Assembly (NCBI RefSeq): GCF_000330505.1
Contig: NW_004191750.1
Location: 408,111-463,155 of the forward strand
DNA length: 55,045 nucleotides
DNA from: Entamoeba invadens IP1
Taxonomy: Eukaryota; Evosea; Mastigamoebida; Endamoebidae
Reading direction: 5' to 3'
The notes beneath the pieces were generated by a model. That model searched no databases. It worked only from the letters and a program-made list of their open reading frames with translations, and had not been told where the DNA came from. The position numbers and the translations under genes are program-made. The first letter of the stretch is position 1. The number at the start of each line of letters is the position of its first letter. Positions 1-9,776 of this stretch are shown here, piece after piece.

Positions 1-1040
1 ACCCGAAACAATTGGGATGGGTTTTTGGGACTGCTTCCCGAATTATTCCCATTTTTATGATCCAAAAGGCACCAGATAACGTTTGAGACCAGATAACGTT
101 AAAAGACAGACTGTAATTATATCATACATATATAGTTGTTAATTATTTAAACCATAATCCATATTTTAATATTTCATAAATTTATATTAAATTATTATGG
201 TATCATATATTAATAAATATGGTTTTTGAATAAAGTCATAATAATATAATTTAATACATTTTCGGCATAAGTGATTATTACTTACCATGAATTGCGAACT
301 TGAATTTTTAATGAATATTTTAAAGTTATTTATAGTTCAATAATGAAAAATTTAATAATTTATTTTATTAAAAGAACTATAATTATTATATTGTAAATAA
401 AAAATTGTCATTAACATTGTGGCAAACATTTTTGAAAATTTCGTTGATTTTACAAAGTTTTAAATGTTATAAATTTTAAAAAGATAAATTATTTTTTAAT
501 TTGTTACCCTTGAGTAAATAACAACTTAACAATTTATTAATATCAAAAAAGAATTAGCATTTTTAATAATAATAAAAATCATTTATTTTTGATAGATAAA
601 ATGGCAAACAATTTTTTATTTATGATAGTTTTTTTTTTTAAATTTAAATAAAAATTCATTTTTTAAATTCAAATTATTTTTTAACGACAAAAATTATATA
701 TAAAGAATTAGATACCAAACCCGATATTTTCGTGTTTAAAGTGCCATTTTTATTTCGTCAGAATTTAACGTTGCCATTAGTAACTATATCATTTATTTTT
801 ATTTTTCGTAAAATATGACACAATTTTTTCTTCTTTTTCAACTCTTAATTTAATACCACAAAGATAAACCAAAAAATAACTGTTAAGTTTATTACCCGGA
901 ATGTGGCTCCGTACTTCTCTGTCTTTTCAATCAATACCCTAATAATAATGAATTAGTTATACTTGCAAATCAACAACGTTTTGTTCTTTCGAATTTAATT
1001 ATTAAAAAAAGTATATTTAGTAATTTTAATTTTTACTGTT
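1..1040. other. AT-rich intergenic region upstream of the first TMK
   Basis: No reading frame of coding character on either strand. The sequence is strongly AT-rich with homopolymer runs; only the first ~110 bases are richer in G and C. It presumably contains the promoter of the downstream kinase gene, but I could not pick out a convincing core element. Confidence 0.6.
71..100. repeat. Two 13-bp direct repeats
   Basis: ACCAGATAACGTT occurs at 71-83 and again at 88-100, a 17-bp period. It lies in the only GC-richer patch of the left spacer. It may be a remnant of a repeat cut by the window edge; no function is assigned. Confidence 0.6.
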
Positions 1041-4000
1041 ATGAATGTGCTGCTTATCTTTCTTATTTTCGTTGTTTCAAGTGGTATATTAAAGGAAGAT
1101 TGTCCTTCGCAAAGCACAGTCACAAACGCAGATGTAACATGGGAAGGTGTGTGCTCAATCAATGGTGATATTTCAGTGAGAGACACTGGAATTATTCGTG
1201 TTGTATCAAACAGTGTTTTGACCCCAACTGGAGGGCTTTACGTCACGAACAAAGGCAAAATGTATATGAGTGGGGAGAGTACCATTAATGCATTAAATAG
1301 TTACTTTAGAGACACTTCTTATTTTTATATGAACGACAACTCGACTATAACAACGGAAACTGTGACTTCTAATTACTATGGAAACATAAATTTAGAAGAT
1401 AATTCCTCATTAATTGTTTTAAAAGGGTTTCAATTGTATGACTACAGTACTTTGGCAATCAGTAACAACGCATTAATCAAAGTTACAGACTTTTCTGTGT
1501 ATAATAACATCGCAATAACAATGAATGGAAGCGATATGGTTCAAGCAGTGGAAGCTACCACTTTTCTCTGTAAAACAAACTCCACTCTATATACTACTGG
1601 GACTAATTATTTTATTATAAATATAACTACACTGGATGTTGGGTGTATAATCAATTCAACAAGAACAATAAAAGACACTCCAATCTTCTTTACTGACACA
1701 CTAACATTAAATTCACTTGAAATTAAGAGCAGTTTGGAATTTAATTTGGCTTATGTCAGAAACGGATTTACTCAACAAATTGTTGGAACCACTTTACTTG
1801 AAGATGGGAAGCTTGTGAGATATGGAACTTCAAAGACGGTTTACTGCCATTTATATGGTAAAATAATAAAACAAGGTAATTTTATAGAAGAGTACTGTCC
1901 TTCGAGTGAAGACGAGTGGTATGTCGTTCCAAAGACTTCACAAGTTGTTATTGAGTCCATTTTCAGTGCAAAAAGTTCGAATAAAAAATCGAGACATCAC
2001 TTAAAGAGTGTGAGTAATGTATTAAGTGTTGCTGGATATAACATACTCTTAGACGATGTCGATGATGTTGTCTTGGATATTAATGTAGACTCGGAAGTTG
2101 CAGTAAATGTCACTTCAGTATCCAAGAGTGTATTTATAGCAAGTAAAAATGGGTTTATATTTGGTACAACAGTGTGTTATATTGGTCAAGTGACTAATAA
2201 TGTGTTTCAGTGTAACCGGCTCAAAGAGTGTTACGAAGGAAAATTTGATTTGACACTACGGCTGTGTTCTCCATGCACTGATTTAAAATGCAAAAAGTGT
2301 ATGAGTGTCGAGAGCACTTCAACATCTGGGGAATGTGTTCAGTGTGTAGATGGATATCTATTAAACGATGGAAATTGTGAAGAAGATGCTTTCTGTATTT
2401 TTGCAGAAAAGAATGTTTGTTTGAAGTGTAAAGAAGGAAAGTCTTTGCTTGATGGGAAATGTGTTAATATCACAAACAATTGTTTGGTGACGGGAAGTAC
2501 TGTATCAGAATGCCAAATATGTGAACCAAACTCGATGTACATAAATAGAAATGGCAAGTGTGAAGAAGTAGATAACACAATAAAGGATCATACAGTATCT
2601 TCTGTATTATCATGTTCTTCCCAGTATTATATAAATGGGACTTCTTGCACTTTATGCCCAGAGAATTGTATACAATGTACTCAAACAACGTGTTTACAAT
2701 GTGCAAATGGTTATGAGATGTTTCCACACAACAAATGTGTTCTAAAGACATGCGGACAAGATATCTACAAATCAAGTGATGTGAATGGGAGGTGTGTCAC
2801 TGAGATATCCAATTGTAAACAAATAGAAAATGGACTATGTGTTGAATGTAAAGAAAGTTACATATTAAATAATGGGATGTGTACTTCAGAACAAAACAAA
2901 GAGTGTAGTGTTCAGAATTCATATGGGTGCATTCGATGCATTGACAAAATGTATTCAAACGACAAGAACAAATGCGAGTTGTGCGATTCCTCATGTCTGA
3001 CATGTTCGTCCATATCGACTCAATGCCTTTCTTGTCCTTCGGGCACTTATATCGACGAAAACACGTGTAAATCAAATTCTGAATTACAAGGGAAGTGCAA
3101 AACATTTTCTTTAACAGGTAATGGATGTTATGAATGTGAAGACGGGTATTACAGAAGCGATCTGGATTGCAAAAATTGTTCTGAAAGTTGTTCCACTTGT
3201 AACAATGCAGAAAGATGTTTGACGTGCAGTTCAGCTTATTACATGTCAAGTGACAATGAATGTCTCATGATGTCTTCTCTCATAGGTTGTGGAGTTGAAG
3301 TTACCCAAAGTGGGTGTTCCAAGTGTGCGTTGGGGTTTTACACTTACAAAAACAATCAGTGCAAATCGTGTAACTCCTGTTGTACAGAATGTTATTCTGC
3401 TTTAGAGTGCACCAAATGTTTAGATGGTTTTATTTTAGTTGACAGTACATGTAACTCACTTTCTAATGTTCAAAAGTGTCTTCAAATTGGTGATTCCAAA
3501 TGTTCAAAATGTTCTTTTTGGTATTCTCCAAGTAGTGAAGGTACTTATTGTTTAAAGAAAGCGGAGTGGTGGGTCATCACCTTAATAGTAATAGTCGTGT
3601 TATTTTTTATTGTAATTATCTGTATACTTCTCTATTACTTCACCGTTCATGTTGTAAAGGCAATTCACCTCAAAAAGATTCAAAAAGACTTTAACATCTT
3701 TAAAATCGAGACATCCAATATACAATTCAACACATTAAAAAATGGGATAGTTGTGAATCTCACCGAAGTCGATTTTAATCGCGATAAAGAAGAGATTCCA
3801 ATCTGCCAAGAGACTTCCCAACCAATATGTGTTGGAAATATTTCAACAAAACTCATGAAGGTGCAGTTCAGTATTAAAGAGTCTGAAGAAAAATACTCTC
3901 TCCGAGTTTTTCCTGCCATAGTGCTGCTCAAGAAAGGGGAGGCTTGTGAGTTTCAACTGAACATCACTCCAAATTACACTTCTACAATTAAAGGAACTAT

Positions 4001-4907
4001 AATTATAGTTTCACAAGATGTTAAAAGTGGAGAAGAGACACTCAACACAATTTCTATTCAAGCAGAAACAGTTCTATCAACCCGCCTTGATCCAAACGAG
4101 TTGAATGAAGAGAAACAAATTGGTGAAGGTGGCTTTGGCATAGTTTTCATGGGGACTTATAGAAACAACGTTGTAGCCATAAAGATGATGAAGCAAGGGA
4201 ATGAGACTTCTGAGACAAACAGTGAGTTTGAGAATGAAGTATTGATGTTAGACAAATTCCGGTGTGATTACATCGTTCATTTCTATGGCGCAGTCTTTAT
4301 ACCAACAAAGATTTGTATGGTGACTGAATTTGCTCCGTACGGTTCTTTAAGTGATCTTAAAAAGAAGAAAAAGATAACAGAAGTTGATATGAAAATGCGG
4401 ATAAAGTTTTGTTTAGATGCTGCAAAAGGGATACAATATTTACATACCAATGGGATATTACACAGAGATATTAAGCCAGACAACATTCTTATTGTGTCAC
4501 TCGATAATAACATCGCAGTAAATGGCAAATTGACTGACTTCGGATCTTCAAGAAACATTAACATGTTGATGACTAACATGACTTTCACTAAAGGTATAGG
4601 CACTCCTGTTTATATGGCTCCTGAAATACTCGACAAAAAGAAATATAAAAAGCCGGCTGATGTCTATTCGTTTGCAATAACAGTCTATGAGTGTTTAGGC
4701 TGGTGTAATGCATATCCTATTTCAGAGTTTAAGTTCCCGTGGAGTATTGCAGAGTTCGTGACCTCCAAAAAGCGTCTTTCCAAGACTGTTGAAATGACAA
4801 CTGAAATGTTTGAGTTAATCAAGAGTATGTGGCCTCAAGATCCCAAAGACCGGATAACAATGGAAGAAATTGTTGATGGCCTCAATCAATTGTTCGTGTG
4901 TTATTGA
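1041..4907 (+). CDS. Transmembrane receptor kinase (Entamoeba TMK family, TKL-type kinase)
   Basis: A single open frame of 1288 codons with an N-terminal signal peptide (residues 1-17). Residues ~20-400 are rich in short beta-like repeats and poor in Cys, suggesting a beta-solenoid. Residues ~410-835 are tandem CxxC cysteine-rich modules of the furin-like type seen in Entamoeba TMKs. One transmembrane segment lies at ~842-870. After a cytosolic beta-sandwich-like region (~890-1015) comes a kinase domain with GEGGFG (~1027), VAIK, HRDIKPDN (~1141), DFG (~1166) and MAPE, so all catalytic residues are present. Family knowledge: Entamoeba genomes carry large TMK families thought to sense extracellular ligands; the ligand here cannot be told. 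It shares near-identical DNA blocks in the kinase region with the second TMK at 9777-15013. Confidence 0.93.
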   Translation: MNVLLIFLIFVVSSGILKEDCPSQSTVTNADVTWEGVCSINGDISVRDTGIIRVVSNSVLTPTGGLYVTNKGKMYMSGESTINALNSYFRDTSYFYMNDNSTITTETVTSNYYGNINLEDNSSLIVLKGFQLYDYSTLAISNNALIKVTDFSVYNNIAITMNGSDMVQAVEATTFLCKTNSTLYTTGTNYFIINITTLDVGCIINSTRTIKDTPIFFTDTLTLNSLEIKSSLEFNLAYVRNGFTQQIVGTTLLEDGKLVRYGTSKTVYCHLYGKIIKQGNFIEEYCPSSEDEWYVVPKTSQVVIESIFSAKSSNKKSRHHLKSVSNVLSVAGYNILLDDVDDVVLDINVDSEVAVNVTSVSKSVFIASKNGFIFGTTVCYIGQVTNNVFQCNRLKECYEGKFDLTLRLCSPCTDLKCKKCMSVESTSTSGECVQCVDGYLLNDGNCEEDAFCIFAEKNVCLKCKEGKSLLDGKCVNITNNCLVTGSTVSECQICEPNSMYINRNGKCEEVDNTIKDHTVSSVLSCSSQYYINGTSCTLCPENCIQCTQTTCLQCANGYEMFPHNKCVLKTCGQDIYKSSDVNGRCVTEISNCKQIENGLCVECKESYILNNGMCTSEQNKECSVQNSYGCIRCIDKMYSNDKNKCELCDSSCLTCSSISTQCLSCPSGTYIDENTCKSNSELQGKCKTFSLTGNGCYECEDGYYRSDLDCKNCSESCSTCNNAERCLTCSSAYYMSSDNECLMMSSLIGCGVEVTQSGCSKCALGFYTYKNNQCKSCNSCCTECYSALECTKCLDGFILVDSTCNSLSNVQKCLQIGDSKCSKCSFWYSPSSEGTYCLKKAEWWVITLIVIVVLFFIVIICILLYYFTVHVVKAIHLKKIQKDFNIFKIETSNIQFNTLKNGIVVNLTEVDFNRDKEEIPICQETSQPICVGNISTKLMKVQFSIKESEEKYSLRVFPAIVLLKKGEACEFQLNITPNYTSTIKGTIIIVSQDVKSGEETLNTISIQAETVLSTRLDPNELNEEKQIGEGGFGIVFMGTYRNNVVAIKMMKQGNETSETNSEFENEVLMLDKFRCDYIVHFYGAVFIPTKICMVTEFAPYGSLSDLKKKKKITEVDMKMRIKFCLDAAKGIQYLHTNGILHRDIKPDNILIVSLDNNIAVNGKLTDFGSSRNINMLMTNMTFTKGIGTPVYMAPEILDKKKYKKPADVYSFAITVYECLGWCNAYPISEFKFPWSIAEFVTSKKRLSKTVEMTTEMFELIKSMWPQDPKDRITMEEIVDGLNQLFVCY

Positions 4908-5140
4908 TAGTTTTTCTATATTTGAATTGTTTTATTGTAAAAAGAACTATAAACATATTATAACACTGTTTACTCTATATTATACTTTTATTATTATTCT
5001 TTATTATAACAATTAAATTATAATTAATTTAAAAATAAACCATTTTTTAAAGCGGTAATTTAAAAACAAAAGACGAGGAGTATATTGTACATATTTCTTG
5101 TGTATAACGTAACATTGAAATGATCTAATGAGAATAATGA

Positions 5141-5415
5141 AAAGTGGAATATACAGGACAGCCTTTCGGAACCTTTCACCCAACCTATCCCTTAGCAGTG
5201 CTTGAGCTGCATCTCAAGCAGTCTTCGATTGGATTCATTTCGTCAAGCCCCTTCGACTTAGTTGGGTTTCGGATTCATCTGCATATGAATCTTCGACCTA
5301 TCCTAAGTCTTAGGAAGTATATTCTTGGAGTTTTCCATTATCCAATGTTTCGTTGCACAGGTGTTTTTGTCCATTTTCCTCCTCGTCTGAATTTTCAATC
5401 TGATCCATAAAGAAA
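5141..5415 (-). pseudogene. Decayed coding tail beyond the 3' end of the 5395-6144 gene
   Basis: On the minus strand, one frame offset from the gene at 5395-6144, codons from about 5415 leftward read as an acidic hydrophilic protein (for example MDQIENSDEEENGQKH, later VEDSYADESETQLSRR). They stay in one frame to about 5145, interrupted by several stops. Base composition is clearly more GC-rich than the flanking spacer. This looks like former coding sequence damaged by a frameshift and stops, or sequencing error in a real C-terminus. It was inferred from reading frames only. Confidence 0.35.
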
Positions 5416-6144
5416 CGAAGATAACATTGCTTGATTATCTAACATTGCTTTATCAAACATCTCTTTGATCCTTTGTTTTTCTTTTAGTGATTCTATGATT
5501 TTTTTAACATCAGGATCTTCCACCTCTACATATTTAACTTTTTCTTTCTTTGGTTTCTCATCATGAACCCAATGTATTTCTTGTGGTAATGGATTTAATT
5601 CTTTGAGATACTTATAAACCAATGGCTTTGGCTTTTTCTCTTCGGGTTCATGATATGATGGCTTTGGTATACCTACACAAACATAATACAGGAGACATGT
5701 TGCCTGCGCTATCATTTCATGATACGCATCAACAAACATATATCTCATTGATATAACCCACCAAAAGGCATCAACAGGCCATTGTACTAAGTCTTTTATT
5801 GAATTAAATATTGAATTTACCATATCTTTTGAAAAAATAACATTGAAAAATAATTCCCAATTTTCTTTATCCATACAACTGAAGTAGAGCCTTTCATGTC
5901 CAACAATAACCAACCTTTTTAAAATAGCATGGTTTATGTCACTATTTTCTTCAAAATCAACAACCAATGAATATAAGACAAGTGAAACAATCATATATAT
6001 AACATAAATGACTTCGTAATTCATTTCCTTTTGGTTATAAAGTTGAAAAAAGTTGTTTATATATGAATTTTTATATTTCTTTACTTCCAAAAGCAATTTG
6101 GAAGTAAAGCAATCACATTTGATTGTACTTTTCCTAAAAAACAT
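5395..6144 (-). CDS. Hypothetical protein with hydrophobic N-terminal part and charged C-terminus
   Basis: The frame of 249 codons starts at ATG 6144. Residues ~44-62 are strongly hydrophobic and may be a membrane segment. The C-terminal third is Pro, Lys and Glu rich (EEKKPKP, KPKKEK) and probably disordered or coiled-coil. A second ATG at 6024 (residue 41) could be the true start: the preceding 40 codons are AT-rich and contain a 13-bp hairpin (near 6080-6110). I do not recognise the family. The C-terminus may be truncated by a frameshift, since coding-like sequence continues in another frame. The gene lies tail-to-tail with the upstream TMK. Confidence 0.6.
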   Translation of the reverse strand: MFFRKSTIKCDCFTSKLLLEVKKYKNSYINNFFQLYNQKEMNYEVIYVIYMIVSLVLYSLVVDFEENSDINHAILKRLVIVGHERLYFSCMDKENWELFFNVIFSKDMVNSIFNSIKDLVQWPVDAFWWVISMRYMFVDAYHEMIAQATCLLYYVCVGIPKPSYHEPEEKKPKPLVYKYLKELNPLPQEIHWVHDEKPKKEKVKYVEVEDPDVKKIIESLKEKQRIKEMFDKAMLDNQAMLSSFLYGSD

Positions 6145-6866
6145 AATTTGTCTTTTAATGATGGGAAGCTTAAGTCAAAGTTTTTTTCAGGAAATAAATC
6201 ACTATTTGTGGAATAAAACCAAAATGAAAAAAAAATCAATTCAAGTCAGTTTTTTCCAAACGTTGTTCCTTTTCAAAATAATACATAACAAACCATCTAA
6301 AAAACGGGAATTTGGTAAAAACACATAAAACGGTAAAAAACTGAAACAATGAAATTTTGACGTTATGATAAATTTCCCGATACGATACATTTTAGTTATT
6401 GATATCTAATAATTAGGACAAAGTTGGAGGAAGAAAGTTTATATTAATTATTTATAGTATATTGAATAAAAAATAAAAATAACAAAATGTATGGAACAAA
6501 TCAATTTTAAAAGTAATTTTATAATTTGTTAAAGTATTTTTTAATTAAGTATCATTATTAGAACTATTTGATGTATTACTTTCAAAAATAAGATATACCG
6601 ATCACAATTATATGTAATATACTTTTACTTTTTGTAAGAGTAATTTACAACTAATATACAAAAAAGTCGATTAAAGTTGATCATCACTACTTATATAAGT
6701 ATGATGATTGTTGAAATATTCAAAAGATTTGAATATAAAGTCACATCTTTTTGCAACAAAATTGAATCAAAAATGGATGTGCGCTTTGTTATTTTGGTTT
6801 AAAAAAATCAAAACTACAATTATTAACTCTTCGAATAATTTCCAAAGACAATCTAATAAAACTCAC
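6145..6866. other. AT-rich intergenic region between divergent genes
   Basis: This 722-bp spacer separates two divergently transcribed genes, so it should hold both promoters. Open frames within it are short and of poor codon quality. No strong core-promoter match or repeat was seen. Confidence 0.5.
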
Positions 6867-8508
6867 ATGAAAAAACTTGATCGGTACTCTGCAATGATTT
6901 GTTCCAAGTTCTTGCAGAACGAGAACGACTTTATCAACTTAGTTTCTGTATGTAAGAAGTTTCAAGAAATCCCTTCTATGTTCCACTACAACCCAATTCC
7001 TCTTACCACAATTTCCAAAAAACTCTTTTCAAAAATGGAGAGTGAATATATTTATACCCCCCGTCCCAACACAATTATTCAACCTTCTCCTCACGAAACG
7101 GTCATTTGGTACCCGGTCGAATACGACGAATGCAATCCAAAGATGGACGCCAAGCATTACAAACGAGTTGTTTTCACTTTATCGCTTCACAAGACTCTTG
7201 AACAAATACCAAATTTCGTTTTTAAAGTGAAGCGCGGCGGCGTCTCATTGAACCGCGAAATCCTCCACAAACTTCCTTCGAGTGTCCGAGTCATAGGACA
7301 GAAGTGGTACACATTTAACACGCTTTCTGACGTTACCATTCCCACACACATCACTCAACTCGACAAGAACGCGTTTTTGTTATGTCGTGAAGTGCAGTCA
7401 GTCATGATACCCGACTCAGTGAATTCCATTGGAGTTTCTTGTTTTCAGTCGTGTGACTTACTCAAAAGTGTCGTCCTGTCGAGTGAACTGAAATCCATTC
7501 CATCGAGCTGTTTTAATTCGTGTTCACAGCTTTCGAGTGTTACTATTCCCATTCACGTGACTTCGTTTGGGAAGCAAGCGTTTGACAATTGTCGTTCACT
7601 TGAGAGAATACAAATTCCAGAGGGAGTGTGTGAGATTGGAGACGACTGTTTTGCTCATTGTGCGCGATTGAGAGAGATCAATATTCCTAGCAAAATACAG
7701 CGTTTGGGAGTGAATGTATTTCAGTTGTGTACATCTCTGAGTCTAGTGAATACCATTGATTCTTTCGATTTTAGTATCAGACTCCCACTCCGTTTTACTC
7801 GACTTGTGAAACAAAGGCATATTCAGAGACTTGGAATTGACTGCAGACGACTCTTCATATTTTAATGTTGAGGATGATATACCAAGTAACGTGAAGCGAA
7901 TTGAAGTGTTTGGATTATCAAAGGCAAGTTGGCAGAATCCATACAAATTGACGACTTTGGTTATACCTTCGACAGTGCAGATCATCGATTCGTTCAATTT
8001 TCATGAGTGCTCTGATTTGAAAGAGGTCGTCTTTGAGATGGACATCATCCACTTTGAGATTGGCGCACTCAAGAATCTGAGACTACTGACTAAGGTGAAA
8101 TTGCCAAACAAATTGAAGGAGGTGTCTGACGAAATGTTCTCGTGTTGTCAAGAACTGGAAGAAATAGAAATACCGGAACAAGTGACATCGATTGGGGTAA
8201 ATGCCTTTTGGGGGTGCGTGAAATTGGAGAGCGTGAAATTACCAAAACAACTTGAAGTGATTCATAAGTGCGCGTTTAAACTATGTGAAGAGCTTAAAAG
8301 TATCAAAATTCCTGATGGAGTGAAGCAGGTAGAAGATTCTGCATTTGAGAGGTGCGATGCTCTTGAAACTGTATATATGTTGAATACAAAACCGTTAAGT
8401 GAAATTGTGATATTTCCAATAGCGAAAGTAGTTGTTAAAAATAAAGAGAATATAAGAAGTGATGTGAATGGATTACTAAAAAAGGAAGACTCGTGCATTG
8501 TCGTATAG
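6867..8508 (+). CDS. BspA-like leucine-rich-repeat surface protein, frameshifted, C-terminal CaaX
   Basis: The coding sequence is in two overlapping frames: ATG 6867 to the stop near 7865, and a +1 frame open from ~7810 to 8508. Both halves carry type-5 (BspA/TpLRR) repeats with the xIPxxVxxIGxxxFxxCxxLxxV pattern. The junction falls near 7830, where a family-like linker passes from one frame to the other, so a one-base indel or sequencing error is likely. The start at 6867 is preferred because MKKLDRYSAMICSKFL resembles the usual N-terminus of Entamoeba BspA proteins. The protein ends CIVV, a CaaX prenylation box, which agrees with the known EhLRRP1-type surface proteins that lack a signal peptide. 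An intact CaaX after the shift argues for a very recent lesion or an assembly error. Confidence 0.85.
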
Positions 8509-8706
8509 TGAAATTGTTGTTTACTTTTGGGTTTGTTTTCAACCACCATACTCTGTGATATTTTTAAAAGTTGTGACAATGGAATTATTAAGAAGAATTG
8601 TTTACCTGTTAATGTGAAAATAATGCAATTTTGGGAAGGTATAAAGTATCATTTTTTCGACAAATTTGTGAAGGTCATTGACTTCTTCTTATTGAACTTA
8701 AATATC

Positions 8707-9369
8707 ATGTTGTCGACACTTTTTGTTGTATGTTTGATGGTTGCTAATGTATTTGGAGCACCAACAGAAGATGATAATGATCGATTGAGACATAAGATAT
8801 TCAAACACCTTGTAAAACAAAGGAAGTTTGTTGTGGGTATGTCCTTAGTTGAGAAGGAAATGAAGAAAAGACCAAATCTTTTTGATTTTGCTTTGCTTAA
8901 TATGTTTCACAAAATAAGATATTACGAGACGGAAATTGTTCAATTTTTAAATGGATGCTATAGTAACAACCCAACGGACGATGTGAGTGTGAGTTTATAT
9001 ATGACAAGTCTTAACATATTGTATTCTTCAACACTTAGAAAAGATTATGAAAATGTTTTACTCTACAAAGAGAAGTTATCCAAATTAATCGAAAAACAAG
9101 AAGGTATTTCTTCTAAAACAAAAACACTAATGAATAATGCACTTGAGTCTATTAAACACCATTTACTTGCAACAAACTCACTTGTTGTTGATTTTCAAAG
9201 TGATTCGAGGTTTGCTGCTGCTGGCAATTTTGATGAAGTTCAGAAGGCTATTTCTTCGATTTTCAGTGATGCAGAAGAGAAAAAGCCAAAAACCTTTTTG
9301 TATCAAGACGCTATCCCCGGAAAAGCTGTTCGTTGTAAAGTTTCTGTTGACGAATTACACAAACTATAA
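8707..9369 (+). CDS. Small secreted hypothetical protein
   Basis: ATG 8707 opens a 220-residue protein beginning MLSTLFVVCLMVANVFGAP, a convincing signal peptide with cleavage near residue 18. The in-frame extension upstream to 8527 has no suitable ATG and is not coding-like. The mature part is mostly alpha-helical and hydrophilic with very few cysteines and no recognised domain. It follows the LRR gene on the same strand after ~200 bp. Probably a secreted or vesicular lumenal protein; function unknown. Confidence 0.7.
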   Translation: MLSTLFVVCLMVANVFGAPTEDDNDRLRHKIFKHLVKQRKFVVGMSLVEKEMKKRPNLFDFALLNMFHKIRYYETEIVQFLNGCYSNNPTDDVSVSLYMTSLNILYSSTLRKDYENVLLYKEKLSKLIEKQEGISSKTKTLMNNALESIKHHLLATNSLVVDFQSDSRFAAAGNFDEVQKAISSIFSDAEEKKPKTFLYQDAIPGKAVRCKVSVDELHKL

Positions 9370-9776
9370 ATCATTTTTAGTTTCTTTTAACATCATATTG
9401 ATCATTCATTTTTTATTAAAAACAAAAAACTGTTTTGAAAACAAGAAACAAGAGGTTATAAAACAAAGAAAACAAAAAGGGGAGTTCGTTTTATTTTTAA
9501 ATAATTGACATGTTTACACTAAACTATTATTAAATGAATTTAAAACATAGTAACCGACAAATATTACTTTTTAATACCAAAAAGTGAAGTTAATTTAGTT
9601 TTAATACCAACAAACAAAAAATATTAATTTAAAATATTCCGAGTTTCGCCAGTATGAAAAAATTTGAATGCTTTAGCATCAAATTGGTTTTTATTTGTCA
9701 AAAACGTACTTTGTTTATTGTTCATTTAAGATTGTGTTTGAAGTTTTTATTCGTTTTCTGAAACTCAAATAATAAA
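9370..9776. other. Intergenic region upstream of the second TMK
   Basis: A 407-bp AT-rich spacer between two same-strand genes. Nothing coding-like is visible. It should hold the terminator of the small secreted gene and the TMK promoter. Confidence 0.5.

Noticed and set aside
5144..5410. Plus-strand open frame of 88 codons
   Set aside because: It has no ATG start and lies antisense to the coding-like minus-strand tail; its Phe/Pro/His-rich content is typical of a shadow frame.
6708..6866. N-terminal extension of the LRR protein
   Set aside because: The 53 upstream codons begin at a non-ATG or family-unlike sequence and are AT-rich; the family N-terminus starts at ATG 6867.
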